Positions 41,863 through 53,873 of a stretch of 64,000 bases of DNA are shown here, piece by piece (positions within the stretch are counted from its first letter, which is position 1; every line of letters starts with the position of its first letter). The notes beneath the pieces were generated by a model, which worked only from the letters and a program-made list of their open reading frames with translations, had not been told where the DNA came from and ran no database searches. Location of the stretch: contig JAACJP010000005.1 in the NCBI GenBank assembly GCA_013368375.1, positions 1,364,001 to 1,428,000 on the forward strand, written 5' to 3'. A program made the translations under genes and the position numbers. This stretch comes from Tricholomella constricta. Its lineage: Eukaryota; Basidiomycota; Agaricomycetes; Agaricales; Lyophyllaceae.

Positions 41863-44800
41863 GGTAGTCGTACGTGAGGTTAATTATATGACGTCACTTG
41901 TACTTTCCATTTCATCGAGATTTGTTTGCAAGCCCACATGAATAAATAAATAATTCAAATGAACCGCCCGTCGACTCCAGATTCCACTACTGATACGGTT
42001 CACACATGATTTTGGGAGAAATGTATGTCACTCGGAGTCATAGTACACGCCATAGCGAAGGCCTCGAAAAGTACCCGCAGCCCCTCGTGTGATCACCAAT
42101 TTCTATTCAGCATCTGGGGTCGGGCTTTCTCCGACGCATTGACATCACGGCCCTTGGCCCAACAAACACGATTACCCACCCCTAGACGTCGACAAGTCCC
42201 AGTCACCGCCAATGAGATCCGAGCACTCATCCATCGGTTATCATCATTCTCTCTGGATCCCTCTTGCGAATGATCGCCTGGCGAGAATCTTCCAGTCCAC
42301 GGACGGACCGCCTACTTATATCCACCCGCGTCGGGGAAACGAAAGGTAAGTAAGTGACTGACTGACTACGGCCCGCCATCGCCAAATGGATGTACGTGAC
42401 CTGTTGACTCACCTGGCATACACTTGACCGCCGCGAGGTTCTCAGGCTCGATCTCCTCGTCCCTAGCTATCACATCTATTCCTGCCTCGAGGCGCGAGGA
42501 TGCCCACAAATGCACATCCTCGCCAAAACGTGACTCTTGAGATGCGATGATCGAGAGTCGCCGAGGCCGGAGTCACTTGGGCAGCGGGCCGGGCATTAAC
42601 GCATACTCCGCGCTTGTCTCTCCTGGAGAGTGGTCCTTTTCGCCAAGACGTGTGAGAAGACGAGTTCAAGAGAGTGCCGCGGGTGCGACGGGAATGACAC
42701 CGCTTTTTTTTTCTACACCACACCACGTCGTGCTCATTCCCAAAGTGTATGCTTTTTGTGGACGCCCGTGGGCAAACAAGAACGGAGGTCGGTATCTGAT
42801 CGTAGATACGCATTATCATCGCCTGCGTCAAAAAGATCGTACGTACGACTTTATCAACGAGTCACCTGGCAACCCACACCACTGCGAGCATAAGCTCACT
42901 CGTCTTCTCCTGAGCTTCACAAACGGGTTGGGAACTGTCCATGCGCCACCAGAATAGAATAGAATCGATCTAGATCACTGCAAGTGCATAAGGAGGGATG
43001 ATATTAAGGGGCTCGATCACCAGTCACTGCATACATCGAGTGGACATCGCACCTCATCCGGCCGCCATCGAAGGGGTCGTGTGAAGAGCAGCAAAACGTG
43101 TGCGAGCAAAAAGGTCCCTGAACGCGCCTCGTTGCGTCGCCTAGACGCGTCCTTCATTTTTCCGACGATCATCTGTGGGCGTACGAGGGGTACAGGCCCA
43201 CAAGAAGTCGACGTGTGGCTAAAAGGTGCCGGCAGAAGACCAAGGTTTGCAGCGTGTGTGCGCTGAAGGCGGATGAACATGAATGACACGCGGACCTGGA
43301 AAATGAGGACGTTTGTGGGCGTCGCTATCGATGTGGCTGGCTCAGAATCGGACAATGGCCAAACACCGAGGAAGGCCCAGATCGGATGTCATCGGTGTAT
43401 TAGGTTCCCTGGGAAAGCTGTGAAATTGAAGAAGACAAGATATTTGGAACCCAGATACGACGCTTACCTCCCCGCGTTGTGCATTGTCGTGAATGCATGT
43501 GCATTGTGTTTTGAGTGGAGAGCGGGGTGGAGGAAGGAACATAGCCCGTGATCGCGGGGTTTGATTGTGTGGCGCAGGCGTTGCTTCGAGACACTCTAAT
43601 AGCGTCCATGAGTCCCACGACCGTATATCACCTCTGGGAAACAAGGGTCAGACAATGAATTCATGGCGGAGAGCCGATAATTGGACCGGTAAGAATGGAG
43701 AGCTCAGGCATCACGGCATCAACAGCTGATGGAGTTGCTGAGTGATCCGGCATGATACAAGTGCGCGCTGTCTTTTAAAAATGGTTAGGGCATACATCCG
43801 TGGACTTGATGCATAAAGACAGTCTTGAGTGGGCAGCAGTCCCGCAAGTGTGCAAGCCAGGATAGATCATAGGACGATCACAAGGCCTGATTGATGGGCG
43901 ATGGGTGTGCGATAATGTCAATGCACAGTCACGTCTTGATATTATATGCGCGGAAGATGAACTTGTGATAGTTCATAACTTTTGACGAACACGTCGTATG
44001 GGGTCAACATTGCCACCAACAGATTGTGGGGCAGGAGATGAGAATGATCCCGCGTACTCGACGCCTTTGGATGGCATCCGGGAAGCTAGAGAACAATTAG
44101 ATATCTGGATGACGAGAGATGACTTTAGATATATTCGAAACCGCTGTTGATCGAGGTTGGGCTCGGGATGGTCGCTTACCTCCTTCCATTGTTATTTCCG
44201 ACAGCAGTGCTGTAGATTAATCAGCGGGATCCTATTGGAGAAGAGGCAGCAGTGCAGACGCAGCCATCTGGAGCGACTGTCGCTTGTCTAGGTAGGCTAC
44301 GTGAGAGCCAGTGCTGGGTATACTCACTGTTAGATGCCTGATAGAATCAGCGGCCCCGACTGTCAACGTTTAATGACTGGTCTGTCAAGCGCTTGTGCAA
44401 AGTCACTCCGTATAGTCGAAATACAAGAGGTATTGTACTGTTGCGATGGGTGTGTTACTGAGCGTAGGGACTTGACGAACAAAGTTTGCGGCCACATGAA
44501 TCGCAGTGAAAGGCAGTCCCTCGCAGGGAACAAGGGAACAGCAACATCGAGAAGATGACGGGGTATCCCAAATAGGAAGGTTGGTACCGACGGCCAGTAA
44601 CCGAAAAAACGTTGCAGGCATCATCTCCCATCCTAACGTGGTATCGCATGGAATTTATTCGGTTTGAACGACCAAATGGCGATGTGATCTGAAGTGTTGT
44701 GGGTCCATATAGGAGCCGTCATGGATGCTGGCAATCGATAAGTGATGATTTGTGCTGTGAAATACAAGGAACGTACGAGATTCCTGGAGGGTACAAGAGG

Positions 44801-45057
44801 TTGTGATGGAGACAGGGTTAGCGTAGCTTTTTAGGGGGCCTGACCAGAATTGAGTGGGATCAACGAACAAGGACATCCAAATTCAAGAGGTGAAAAGGGA
44901 CGACGCGACTTGAGCGACCCTGGATAAGGAATGTCAACAAACGAATGGCCGAAAAGGGAAAAATAGCAGATCTCGATCGGTTTTCAATGAAGAGCTGTAT
45001 ATAACGCATGGCTCGAAATACAACTATCTTCACTCAACACCTCTACCTTTCATCACA
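41863..45057. other. About 3.2 kb without a convincing gene
   Basis: Open frames of 60-136 codons occur on both strands (42025-42273, 42463-42957, 43017-43644, 44334-44876) but none is supported by motifs. The most gene-like piece is on the minus strand around 42425-42545, reading ESRFGEDVHLWASSRLEAGI and DVIARDEEIEPENLAAVKC up to a good gtgagt donor; neighbours could not be joined to it. At 44655-44876 (minus) a frame begins MSLFVDPTQFWSGPLKSYAN. Either decayed genes or undetected short-exon genes are possible. Confidence 0.35.
44998..45004 (+). promoter_or_regulatory. TATA box of the clp1-like gene
   Basis: tatataa, 54 bp upstream of the ATG at 45058. Confidence 0.45.
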
Positions 45058-45985
45058 ATGTTCCAAGTCGCGTCCCACCCCACCGCCTTCGACAAGCACG
45101 CCTACTCTCGCAGGTCTCTTTCATCCCCTGCTCCTCCTCATTCTCCCGCTGTCCAGCTCCCCCGTACTCTCGCCCGCCCACCCTTTGTCGAGGTCTCTCG
45201 CGATGCTATTATCGCTGCATCCCCAGAGCTTGCTAGCGTCCCAGTAGAATATATCCGAAGGGGTCTCCGACCCAGGGCCAACGAGTACGTCAATTTCCAT
45301 CTTCATTCCACCCCATCAGTTTCACTGACCGCACTTCCTTAGAATGCTCGCAGGAATATCTGCACTAGCGCCCTCCCATATGCCGAGCTCCATGCCTCGA
45401 TCCCGCCTCCCTTCCTCCCTCACCATCCCCCTCCGCACTACCTCAGCAGCTCAGCCGTCGTACCCAACCCACATCCTCGCCGTGTCTTCCTCCAAAAACC
45501 CCAGCGACCAAGCGATGATGTTCCCAGTCCACTCACTCGTCCTCGCATCTCACTGTGCCCAGCTTCCTCGACTCCCCCCTTCGCATCAGCAGCCACATTC
45601 CCCCACAGTCCACTTGCCCGTGCTCCCGCTCTCCATTCCGTCCCCTGCCGCGTTTGCCGTTCTCCATTCCTTCATGTACCATCACAGACTCGAAGCGGTC
45701 CTGAAGGCACTCTTCCCTATGCCGTCCGGCTTCCTTCAATCCGTTTCCCACGAGGCGGTGCTAGGTGCTCTGGCCTCGGGCTCAACCCTCCATCAGCTGT
45801 CCTCCTATCTCTGCGCTTCTGCATCAGGAAACCTCAGCACGCTTACCACGCATACTGCACACGTCAAAGAGCTCTGGCAGGACATGGCTGCCCTCGGGCT
45901 TCATGACCCCGAGTTGTGGGATACCCTCGACCTGGCTTGGGAAGTCGTTCTCGGCGCGCTCAACCTCGCTGCCGCGGGCAAATAA
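45058..45985 (+). CDS. clp1: Clp1-like developmental protein
   Basis: Exons 45058-45284 and 45343-45985 give 289 aa. It begins MFQVASHPTAFDKHAYSRRS, then PPFVEVSRDAIIAASPELAS, a Ser/Pro-rich middle, QAMMFPVHSLVLASHCAQLP, LPVLPLSIPSPAAFAVLHSF, a helical part and the highly conserved end HVKELWQDMAALGLHDPELW followed by WEVVLGALNLAA. This pattern agrees with Clp1, first defined in Coprinopsis cinerea as needed for clamp-cell formation downstream of the A mating-type proteins and also required for dikaryon growth in Ustilago. Biochemical function is unknown; no catalytic motif is seen. It has a good TATA box and a compact two-exon structure. The name is from memory of the family. Confidence 0.7.
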
Positions 45986-46696
45986 ACTCGGCGCCTCGCC
46001 TTGCGTCGGCTCCGCACTCTGGAGTGCGCGCCTTAGAGTTGCAAACAAAAATCATCATACAAGCACACACCTCTATGTCTCCGCTCTTCGCGCACACAGC
46101 CGCGAACAACTGTATCAAATTAGGATCGTCGTTCGGAAACACTGTATCACCCACTATCGTCTCCTTCGCTTTCTTTTGCTCATATTACCCCCTTCCTCAT
46201 CATGGCTTGCTTATCCATCCTGTTTTTTTATATGAATACCCCCAGATATCCTTATCATAGATCTGTCTCTTTGTTAATCAACCATTGTAGCAAAATATAT
46301 GCCTTTTCGCCCCCCATCTCACTGTAGTGCGCTTTGTCTTCCAAGGTCAAGTTGCATTTTGAATCTTCGCTCGTGAAGCACTTTTTCATTCCCTGCTCAA
46401 ATGCTTTAGCCAAATCGCGACGTTCATAATTGCACGCCCCTGGTCTAGCTAGTATTCGGCGTTAACAGCTGCTGTACATTACTTACTTAAGCACCCAGGG
46501 GGTTCGTGTCACTTGACACTGACATAAAACGCGTCGCGTCCATTTATCTATGCCGGCTCCTGGGGACGAGAGGACAAGGGAATGCGAGCAAATCAAATGT
46601 ATTTGGTCGCCCTAGCTCTTTCGCACGATCTCGACAGAGACTAAATCCTTCTAATCTTGAGCTTGATCTTCGAGTACTCCTCAAGTCCGTCACAAA
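45986..46696. other. Intergenic, 711 bp
   Basis: Probably the 3' UTR of clp1 and the upstream region of the next gene. Overlapping short frames at 45765-46260 are shadows of clp1 and its downstream sequence. Confidence 0.4.
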
Positions 46697-47832
46697 ATGA
46701 GCAACGACATTGATCATATATCCTTCACCACTCTTGTCCATCCGGACAACAAGGAAGACTTCAAGAACATGGCACCTTCCAAGAAGGAGGTCAAGAAAAA
46801 TTTGGCACAGTGCGGGATGAACGGCGCTGTCATCGCTGTGGGGTGGTTGGTTCTGAAGGGCTCAAAATCTGTGGTAAAGTGAGTTAAAGCTGCACTCTTA
46901 TAATAACAGCTTATCGACATTACTAGTGCAAATTCAGCCGCTATTGCTCACGGGAGGTGAGACCCTCGACTTCATAGTGTTTTCTGTATTGATTCCACTC
47001 TAGTGCCAAGTAGCTGACTGGTGAACTAACCTTCCTTTCCCGCAATATACAACTCCTGACTGCATCTAGGGCCGAACACAAAAAGACATGTCGAGCCCCG
47101 CGCGTGAAGGACGAGGACGACGCGGAGACGCACCCTGATCTAGCCATGAAGCTTGCCCTCCACGTCCCAGCGAGCGACTACCTAATTCACCTCTTCCAGA
47201 TCTACGCCGTCATTTCCATGTCTCTCCTCACTGAGCCCTCCGCGGTGGAAACACACATGCTCCAAATCACCGTCGGCACCCTCCCCTCCGACACCATGGG
47301 GTACATGCAGGCCATGATGAGCGGCAAGGACACGTCCACATTACAGGTCATGCTCAATGTCCAGAAGCTGAGGCCTGTGCCTCTATCCTTGACTCCGGCG
47401 ATGCGGCTGGAGCTCGACGAAAAGAAGGCGCACATGAGGAAGACCCACCCCAATGCAACGATCATACCGCTCATGTTCACGAATGGAGCGAAGAACTTCT
47501 TCCACCCGACGGTATTGATGCAGGGGGCGATTGATGACGCCAGGAATCGCCCCCCGATGCAGATCAAGTCGACACTTAGCGATATCACAGAGCTGCCGCT
47601 CAATGAGACGAATTTGAGAGAGTGAGCGCGGTTTTTTTTTTAAAACTGACGGACTCCGTTCGCCGTTCATATTTGCGGTGCTCATGCAATCCTTGTCTTC
47701 AGCGCGATGAACATGTTTGTCCGGATGGACAAGAAAAATCAACTGAAGTTGCGCGCGGTAAGTTATGTATGTATTATTGGCGCGATCGCTGGCTCAACTA
47801 TTCTGTTTGCTTTGACTCAGACCCCGAAGTAA
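46697..47832 (+). CDS. MYND-like zinc finger protein
   Basis: Starts MSNDIDHISFTTLVHPDNKE. Joining small exons around 46928-47040 gives VVKCKFSRYCSRE / CQVADW / AEHKKTC, which is the second half of a MYND finger (K-C...Y-C-S-x-E-C-Q...H-K-x-x-C). The first half has only one of the two expected cysteines (AQCGMNGAV), so the finger is incomplete. The larger C-terminal domain reads ASDYLIHLFQIYAVISMSLL, HMLQITVGTLPSDTMGYMQA, NATIIPLMFTNGAKNFFHPT, PPMQIKSTLSDITELPLNET and AMNMFVRMDKKNQLKLRA, then TPK and stop. This is a common arrangement in Agaricomycete proteins of unknown function. MYND fingers usually mediate protein-protein contacts. Introns near 46880-46926, 46957-47010, 47024-47069, 47621-47702 and 47759-47820. 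Confidence 0.6.
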
Positions 47833-48242
47833 AGCAAGCGCACTTAAACGCGCCAAATCATATTCTTGCATGGCGTTACTGCCTCGATGTATCTTATACA
47901 TACCCCGTGAAGCGCGACACGACCTGACATGGTTACAGTTTCCTCCGAGTCATTCCGCGTCTGTCAGTCGATGTAATACTTCAACTGTGAATCGTACAGG
48001 TCGGATTATCATCCTGTAGTCTCGCAGACATAATGAGAGCATCTCTTATAAAATGTTAAGTTCGCGTGCTATGTCCATGCCAGGGGCTGAGCAACGGGGA
48101 AAGTGATGCCGAGTTACCGGTTGTCGCTCCGGACTCCGGACCCTGTGATATGGACCTCGTATTTAAGCCCACAGCTTAACCTCCCCCCGTTTACCTCCAC
48201 ATTCCAGTTTCCTTTCCTCGTTTCAATTGATTTTCCACTACG
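47833..48242. other. Intergenic, 410 bp, with TATA-like site
   Basis: No gene seen. A tatttaa at 48160-48166 lies 77 bp before the next ATG and is a plausible core promoter. Confidence 0.4.
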
Positions 48243-49668
48243 ATGTCTGCTGACCTCTCCAAAGTTGTGGGATTCACGCTCCCAGACCGTCCGGTATGTA
48301 TGAACTCCCGTGGAAGTTCCAATGACGGTTCACTCATTCAGTATTGCCGACGCGTCTCCTCACAGGTGGGATGGAACAAGAGGGACCTGTTGACATACGC
48401 TGTTGGTGTTGGCGCGAAGAACGACGAGTTTCCCTTCATCTATGGTGCGCTATCCTCTCTATCTCTGTGAGGTACCTCTAACCGCGAGTCATTTGCAGAA
48501 CTTGGTGAGACTGCTCATCGTCCCTGTTACTTCGTAGTCTAATTCGCCACCTCTACCCCCCAAGACAAGTCCTTCGCCGCGATCCCCACCTACCCGGTGG
48601 TGCTCCAGCTTAAGGGTGACGACCAGGACTTGAACCTGTTCTCGGAACGTGTCAAGGGACGGCCGATTCCCAGCATGCCTGCTCTGAACCCCAACCGCAT
48701 CGTACGTCAACCCCACCCGGGTGAGATTCCACCAATGTGAAGCTGACGCTTGTATGTGCACTGGTGTGGTAGGTACATGCCACGCAATCTATTGAGATTC
48801 TCAAGGAACTCCCGCTGGTCAGTGGACCGGGGTGGAAGTTGACGACGCGTTATACCGGTGTTGTCGAGAATAGTACGTCGACTGTGTTCTCTGTGGATCT
48901 TTCGAGTCTTATTTGATTTTCGCAGAGAGTGGTATCATTCTCACTGCCGAGAACGTGCTCGTCGACCCTCATGGCACTCCTTATGCCAAACTCTACGTGA
49001 GTCGTACTTCGGAATACTCCTGATGCACTCCCTCCAACGACGGCTTCCTAGGGCTCATCATTCAACCTCGGAGCGAAAGCCACTGGCGGAAAGTTCGCAA
49101 AGGTGATCGCAGGCCCACCGCAAGCGAAGCCCATTCCCAAGGACCGCGCACCGGACTGGGTCGCCAAGGACCAGACAACACCCGAGCAAGCGATCATCTT
49201 CCGCCTCAGCGGTGACTACAACCCCCTGCACATCGGTTTGTCCTTCCCTTTCCTTTCCCATTCCGTCGTCGTCGTGAAACTGACCTTTCACGCTTCGTAA
49301 GACCCGTCGATCGGGCAAGCAGCGGGTTTCGGTGGTGTCATCCTCCATGGCTTGTCGACCTTTGGGTTTGCGGCGCGTGGGATCATCAAGGTCGTTGCGA
49401 ACAACGATCCGACGGCGTTGAAGTTCTTTGGTGTGAGGTTCACGGCGCCCGTGAAGCCTGGTGATGCCCTGGAGACCCAGGTGTGGGAGGTCGGTCCAGG
49501 ACCTGCTGGAACTACCGAGGTTACCTTTGTTACAAAGAACTTGACAACGGGGAAGGTACGTGCTCCATTCATATTTTCCATGCACGACCTCGCTCATGAC
49601 CACTTCCACAGATTGCTTTGGGTGGTGGTATTGCATATATCAAGAAAGCAGCCTCATCAAAACTGTAG
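48243..49668 (+). CDS. Peroxisomal MaoC-type enoyl-CoA hydratase 2
   Basis: Starts MSADLSKVVGFTLPDRPVGW and runs LLTYAVGVGAKNDEFPFIY, then through a 6-nt exon ELDKSFAAIPTYPVVLQL. The N-terminal hot-dog half is followed by PGWKLTTRYTGVVENK and the catalytic half with the hydratase-2 motif FRLSGDYNPLHIDPSIGQAA and FGGVILHGLSTFGFAARGII; D and H of DYNPLHID are the active pair. The protein ends KKAASSKL, a textbook PTS1 signal, so it acts in peroxisomal beta-oxidation, hydrating trans-2-enoyl-CoA to the (3R)-hydroxy product. It corresponds to the hydratase part of Fox2/MFE-2 as a free-standing enzyme. Seven or more small introns; the two around the micro-exon are 48445-48498 and 48505-48564. Confidence 0.88.
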
Positions 49669-49772
49669 CCGCTGGTATGCACTCTTTTCCGATTGTTGTA
49701 GGTAATATATATACATATGTAAACTTGAACCCCGTTATGTGGCCATTTTCGTGCAACAAAACACATTCCTGG

Positions 49773-51075
49773 CTAGGGGCAGCTCTCTAGCTTAGTCCTG
49801 AGCACCCTTCCGCGATCCATCAGATCATCAGCCTCCAAATAACACCCCTTCAACCACCTATTCGTCTCCCCTTCACCTGCTTCCTGTCCCTCAATCTCAC
49901 TGAAAGCAGTGCGCGCATGCAGGACACGTCTGTTATCGAAGAACACGGCATCGCCCTCGCGAAGGGTATAGCTGTAGGTATTGAGCGGATCATTGAGCAG
50001 CTTTGCGAACCGCTGCAGTGCAGGATAGAACGCGGCCGGCGTCGAAAGCGGTAGAGGCGCCTGGAAGGGTGGGGAATAGTTGATGTGGCTGATCGTGCCA
50101 GGCGGGGCGCCAGACGCTGCGCTCGCAAGCTCGATGGTGGGGTGCTGGCGATGCAGGTGGTGGCCGTCGTTGATGTAGTGGAATGCGACGGGTGTGGTGG
50201 TGAGGACGTCAAAGTCCGATGGATGCGATGTGCGGAGCACGGACGCGGCGTGGAGGGCGTCGACGAATATGGAGGTGCCGCCTTTCACTTTGTTGCGCAG
50301 GCAGTGCAGGATCTGGTACCGCGGAGGATGCTCGAGGTACCTATGAAAAAGAACACCATGATCAATCAGCCTCTCATGCGTCAGGGCGGCGGCTATAGGT
50401 GGGAACACACAAAAGGTCCATGTGGAGGCCCAGGTCCAGATTGGTATATGCAATGTTTCGGCTGTTGCGGACGTTTCTGACGTCCCATTGACGGCCATAG
50501 AACGTCGAACGGATGTCTCCAAAGAAATGAGCAAGGGTCGGGAGCTCGCATGTCTCGTCCGCGGTCTCTTTATTGGGCACCCCAGTCACGAATAACAAGC
50601 CCGATTGCGAGATCTGGGTGATTGCAGCTAAGAGTCCCTCCTGAGTCCGTAGAGATGCATACGGCACGAACAGATCGCGGGTTTTCGAGATGATCGCGTT
50701 ATCCCAAGGCTTGGTCGCGGTGTCTTTGTGGAATGCGGCCAGCTTTTCGCGGGATGAGTGGCGCTCGAGAAACGAGGCGGGGAAGAAGGATTTGTGGCCG
50801 TCTGTCCAGTCGATCTGGATTCCGTTATCTGTGAGATGGACGCCGTTGTGGATCGGTTTGATATCGACTGGGATATCAGACGTTCTGTGGAGTTTCTGAG
50901 ATGTTGTGGGGTGGATAGATTGCGGCGATGACTGGCAGGAGTCTCGCAGCCATACGTAGGGAAAGGATGTGCGGAGGGAGTCGACGCTAAGGGAGGATGG
51001 GCCGGTGGTAAGAGTTGACCAGTTTCGTCGGAAGGAGTTCAGATTTGGTATGGAACGGCGAGTTATAAGGAACAT
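49773..51075 (-). CDS. Gamma-butyrobetaine hydroxylase-like Fe(II)/2-oxoglutarate dioxygenase
   Basis: Starts MFLITRRSIPNLNSFRRNWS (an in-frame start upstream at 51141 is also possible); the basic, Arg-rich N-terminus looks like a mitochondrial presequence. A small N-terminal domain (FPYVWLRDSCQSSPQSIHPT, DNGIQIDWTDGHKSFFPASF) is followed by the TauD-like core. Iron ligands are visible: H-x-D in DLGLHMDLL, split by an intron at about 50342-50408, and the distal H in RRVLHARTAF, with R and the 2OG-contacting region just after. The DWTDGH and W-L-R-D motifs match gamma-butyrobetaine / trimethyllysine dioxygenases of carnitine synthesis. Which of the two substrates it uses cannot be told here. 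The 3' end faces the MaoC gene 105 bp away. Confidence 0.8.
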
Positions 51076-51373
51076 GGTCACGAACAGCGGAGGCAGATAT
51101 CCGTTGAGATGAAGTAGAGCAAGCGACGGGACTCCGGTCAATGATCAGAAGACTTGGCGCACCCAATTGGCGACAAATGCTTCACTTTGGATCATCCTGA
51201 ATCACGGTGTCGTGGGTTATTATTGTTAATATGGGAGGCAGGTCGCTGAGGGTGATCCCGCTGAACGTCTACGTGACATTAGTCACAATCACGCGCAACT
51301 TTGAGCTCCCCTATTGACGCGGAGGTTGCATTCACTCCAATCAGTAGTAACGAGCCTAACATCTCAGCGTGCA

Positions 51374-53240
51374 ATGAGTACCCTACAGGAAATCATCCCA
51401 TCCATCTTCATTCCGCATATTCCAGATCTGAGGCCGCCCCCTTCCGCACCGTCCACTGCTCGCTATGCGCCACTCGCTGCCCCGCCTCGACACCACGTCC
51501 CGTACTGGATCCTCCATGTTCCAACTCTTGCAGAATCAACGATGGAAAGGCTTCGGATATATTTGACCACAGCGCCCGGCGGTAGCATTCCCCCAAGTCG
51601 TCAGCTCCAACAATGTATCGACAACCTACCAGACAATCTACGCGACACTTCCTTTGGCGAACTGAGTAGCGAAGAAACCGTAAATGAGTTATGGGGATTT
51701 TATCTTTTCCCACTCATCCGATATGCTGTTCAAGACGTGGACCAAAATCCCACCCGACCCGCCAAAATAGTGAGAAGCACACTGTATAGTCAAACTCCGG
51801 ACGCTTTGATCTGTCCCACCTCAAGCTCTTCACCTTGTCTTCACTATGAAGGCAAAAGTTGGATGGTATTCAACGCATTCGCTCCGAAAATTCTCGCGCT
51901 AGCCCAACACGTTGAGGATGGGCGGGTTGGGACGTCCTTGGAGTTGAGAATCAATGAGGAGGGTGCACGATCCATCATTATGAAGGTCAGCCAAAACTAT
52001 CTCATTCTGAATCTGAAGCACTAACAAGCCGTGATTGCTTCTAGCTGGGTGTCTCCATGATCGGGAGAGCAAATAAAGTACCCTATGGTGTTCTCTTTGG
52101 CGGCCACAGGTTTATACTCTTTTCGTTGTTCTGTAATGCGGACACACTTGGGGAGGTTCGTTATGGCCTGGCATGTTCGGATATCATTGACTGCACCAAG
52201 ATTTCGACACCATTCATCCCTCTCATTATATATACCCTTCTTGGCAACGCCAACGGCCCCGTGCAACTGTGCCAGCCCACTTTCACCATTCCTCCCGTCC
52301 CAACACCAGCTATCCAGGACTCAAAACCAGTAACACGGAGTAGACTTAAGAAATTCGTGTCGTCACACCTACCTGTATGTATGCCTCATTTTCCGTGAGG
52401 AGCTACTAATCTCTTTTTTTTTTTTTCAAGGCAAAGGTCATCTTTCATATGTGTACTCCTCGTGATGCTGTATCCCGATCTTTTGTGCTCTACCGCGAAC
52501 CCGATGCCTCCGAATCTGTCGCCGCCCCTGTGAGATTTCTTGGTGCCTTGACGACCCCCATTCTGTCTATTTGGCCGTTTTCTTCCACCCTATCAAAAAC
52601 ACCTTCCAATGCCCAAATACAGCAGACCGTGGAAGATCCGTTCGCATCTAACGCGTCGCTTGTTCCATTCAACGAGATTGAATTATCGCTCACCGAGTGT
52701 GTTGGACACGGAGCCTCTGGACAAGTATTTGTTGGAGAAACAGACGACGAAAAGTATGCCATCAAAATTGCACCTTGGAAGAATGGAAAACAGATGTTGC
52801 GGCGAGAAGCTGATATCTACCAGATTCTGTCAGACCTGCAAGGACAATGCATACCCAAGATCTATGGATTCTATCGCTCGGCGGACCTCGCTGCATTAAT
52901 TATGGCGTACATGGGTTGCAGTGTAGGAAAAATCTCAGACCTCAGCATGGATCAACGGTGCGTGGTTTTTTTCTTCGCAATTTTTTTGTTTACTAATTAT
53001 GTCCATGGCTATGATAGTCATCAGCTACTGGATGAGCTTTGTCTCATTCACGAACGCGGTGTTGTGCATGGAGACCTTCGGGCTCCTAACATCGTCTTGC
53101 AGAATGGATCTGCTCATTTCATCGACTTTTCACATGGATACGAACATCAATGCACAGGGCGTGCTGCGTGCTCCGAGCTTATCCAGGCGCGTCGATTCTT
53201 GTTGTTGGATCTTGAGCACCCGATACGGACTGGACAGTAG
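51374..53240 (+). CDS. Kinase-like protein with HGD catalytic loop
   Basis: Four exons, from MSTLQEIIPSIFIPHIPDLR to PIRTGQ. Residues 1-350 are an unfamiliar N-terminal domain (RQLQQCIDNLPDNLRDTSFG, TVNELWGFYLFPLIRYAV, KSWMVFNAFAPKILALAQHV, GVLFGGHRFILFSLFCNA). The kinase-like part has a Gly-rich loop (VGHGASGQVFVGE), the beta-3 lysine (YAIKIAPW), RREADIYQIL, a catalytic loop VVHGDLRAPNIVL and the metal-binding D in HFIDFSHG. HGD instead of HRD and DFS for DFG are shared with aminoglycoside-phosphotransferase-type and fungal FunK1-like kinases. Such lineage-specific kinase-like genes are numerous in Agaricomycetes and mostly uncharacterised. Introns at about 51986-52044, 52376-52431 and 52958-53018. 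Confidence 0.65.
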
Positions 53241-53873
53241 CAGTAGTAGCAACAGTTTTAAGGCACCGACCCTCGTACATCAGTAAATCGGGAAAAGCTT
53301 TCCTCCGGAGACCCCACCAGATCCCGCCATCCACACACATATTTTATTACTTTACTATTATTTGGCCCACAGCCAGTGTAGCTTGACCGGCAGTATATAT
53401 AAACCGACTTGATCATCATCCTCCCGAGACCCCGCCGGCAAAAATATTTCAATTAGTGCTCTCAAAATTTTCTATTGATTCGCTCGATGTGCAGATCTTG
53501 TGTGTCGAGACGAGATGAGAACCTTGGAGTGCGGCTCGATATCCTCGAACTGGAACTCAAATGCTACTTACTGCGAATGGATGGAGAATGCCAATGAGCA
53601 CAGGAGTCGTTTTGCAGGCTTTTACGGCCGTCGGCACAGTCGGTTCGATGACGGCTTAGCCAAACAAGTGACGCAGCGGAGGAAACGTGAACAAGTATGA
53701 CAAGGTCAGTCTTCCTCACCGACCAGAGCGGCCAGCATCCGCTATCCATGATCAACCGCCGTCGCTCGCATTTTTCGGCTGAGCTGCTCTACAATGCTCC
53801 GATGGTTGACAAGCCTATAAAATACCCTCAGATGCCGCGGTAGGTACATATCCCCTTCCCCCGTCCTCGTAAC
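53241..53873. other. Intergenic, 633 bp, with TATA box
   Basis: No gene seen. A tataaaata at 53816-53824, 50 bp before the next ATG, is a strong core-promoter candidate for the MFS gene. Confidence 0.45.
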
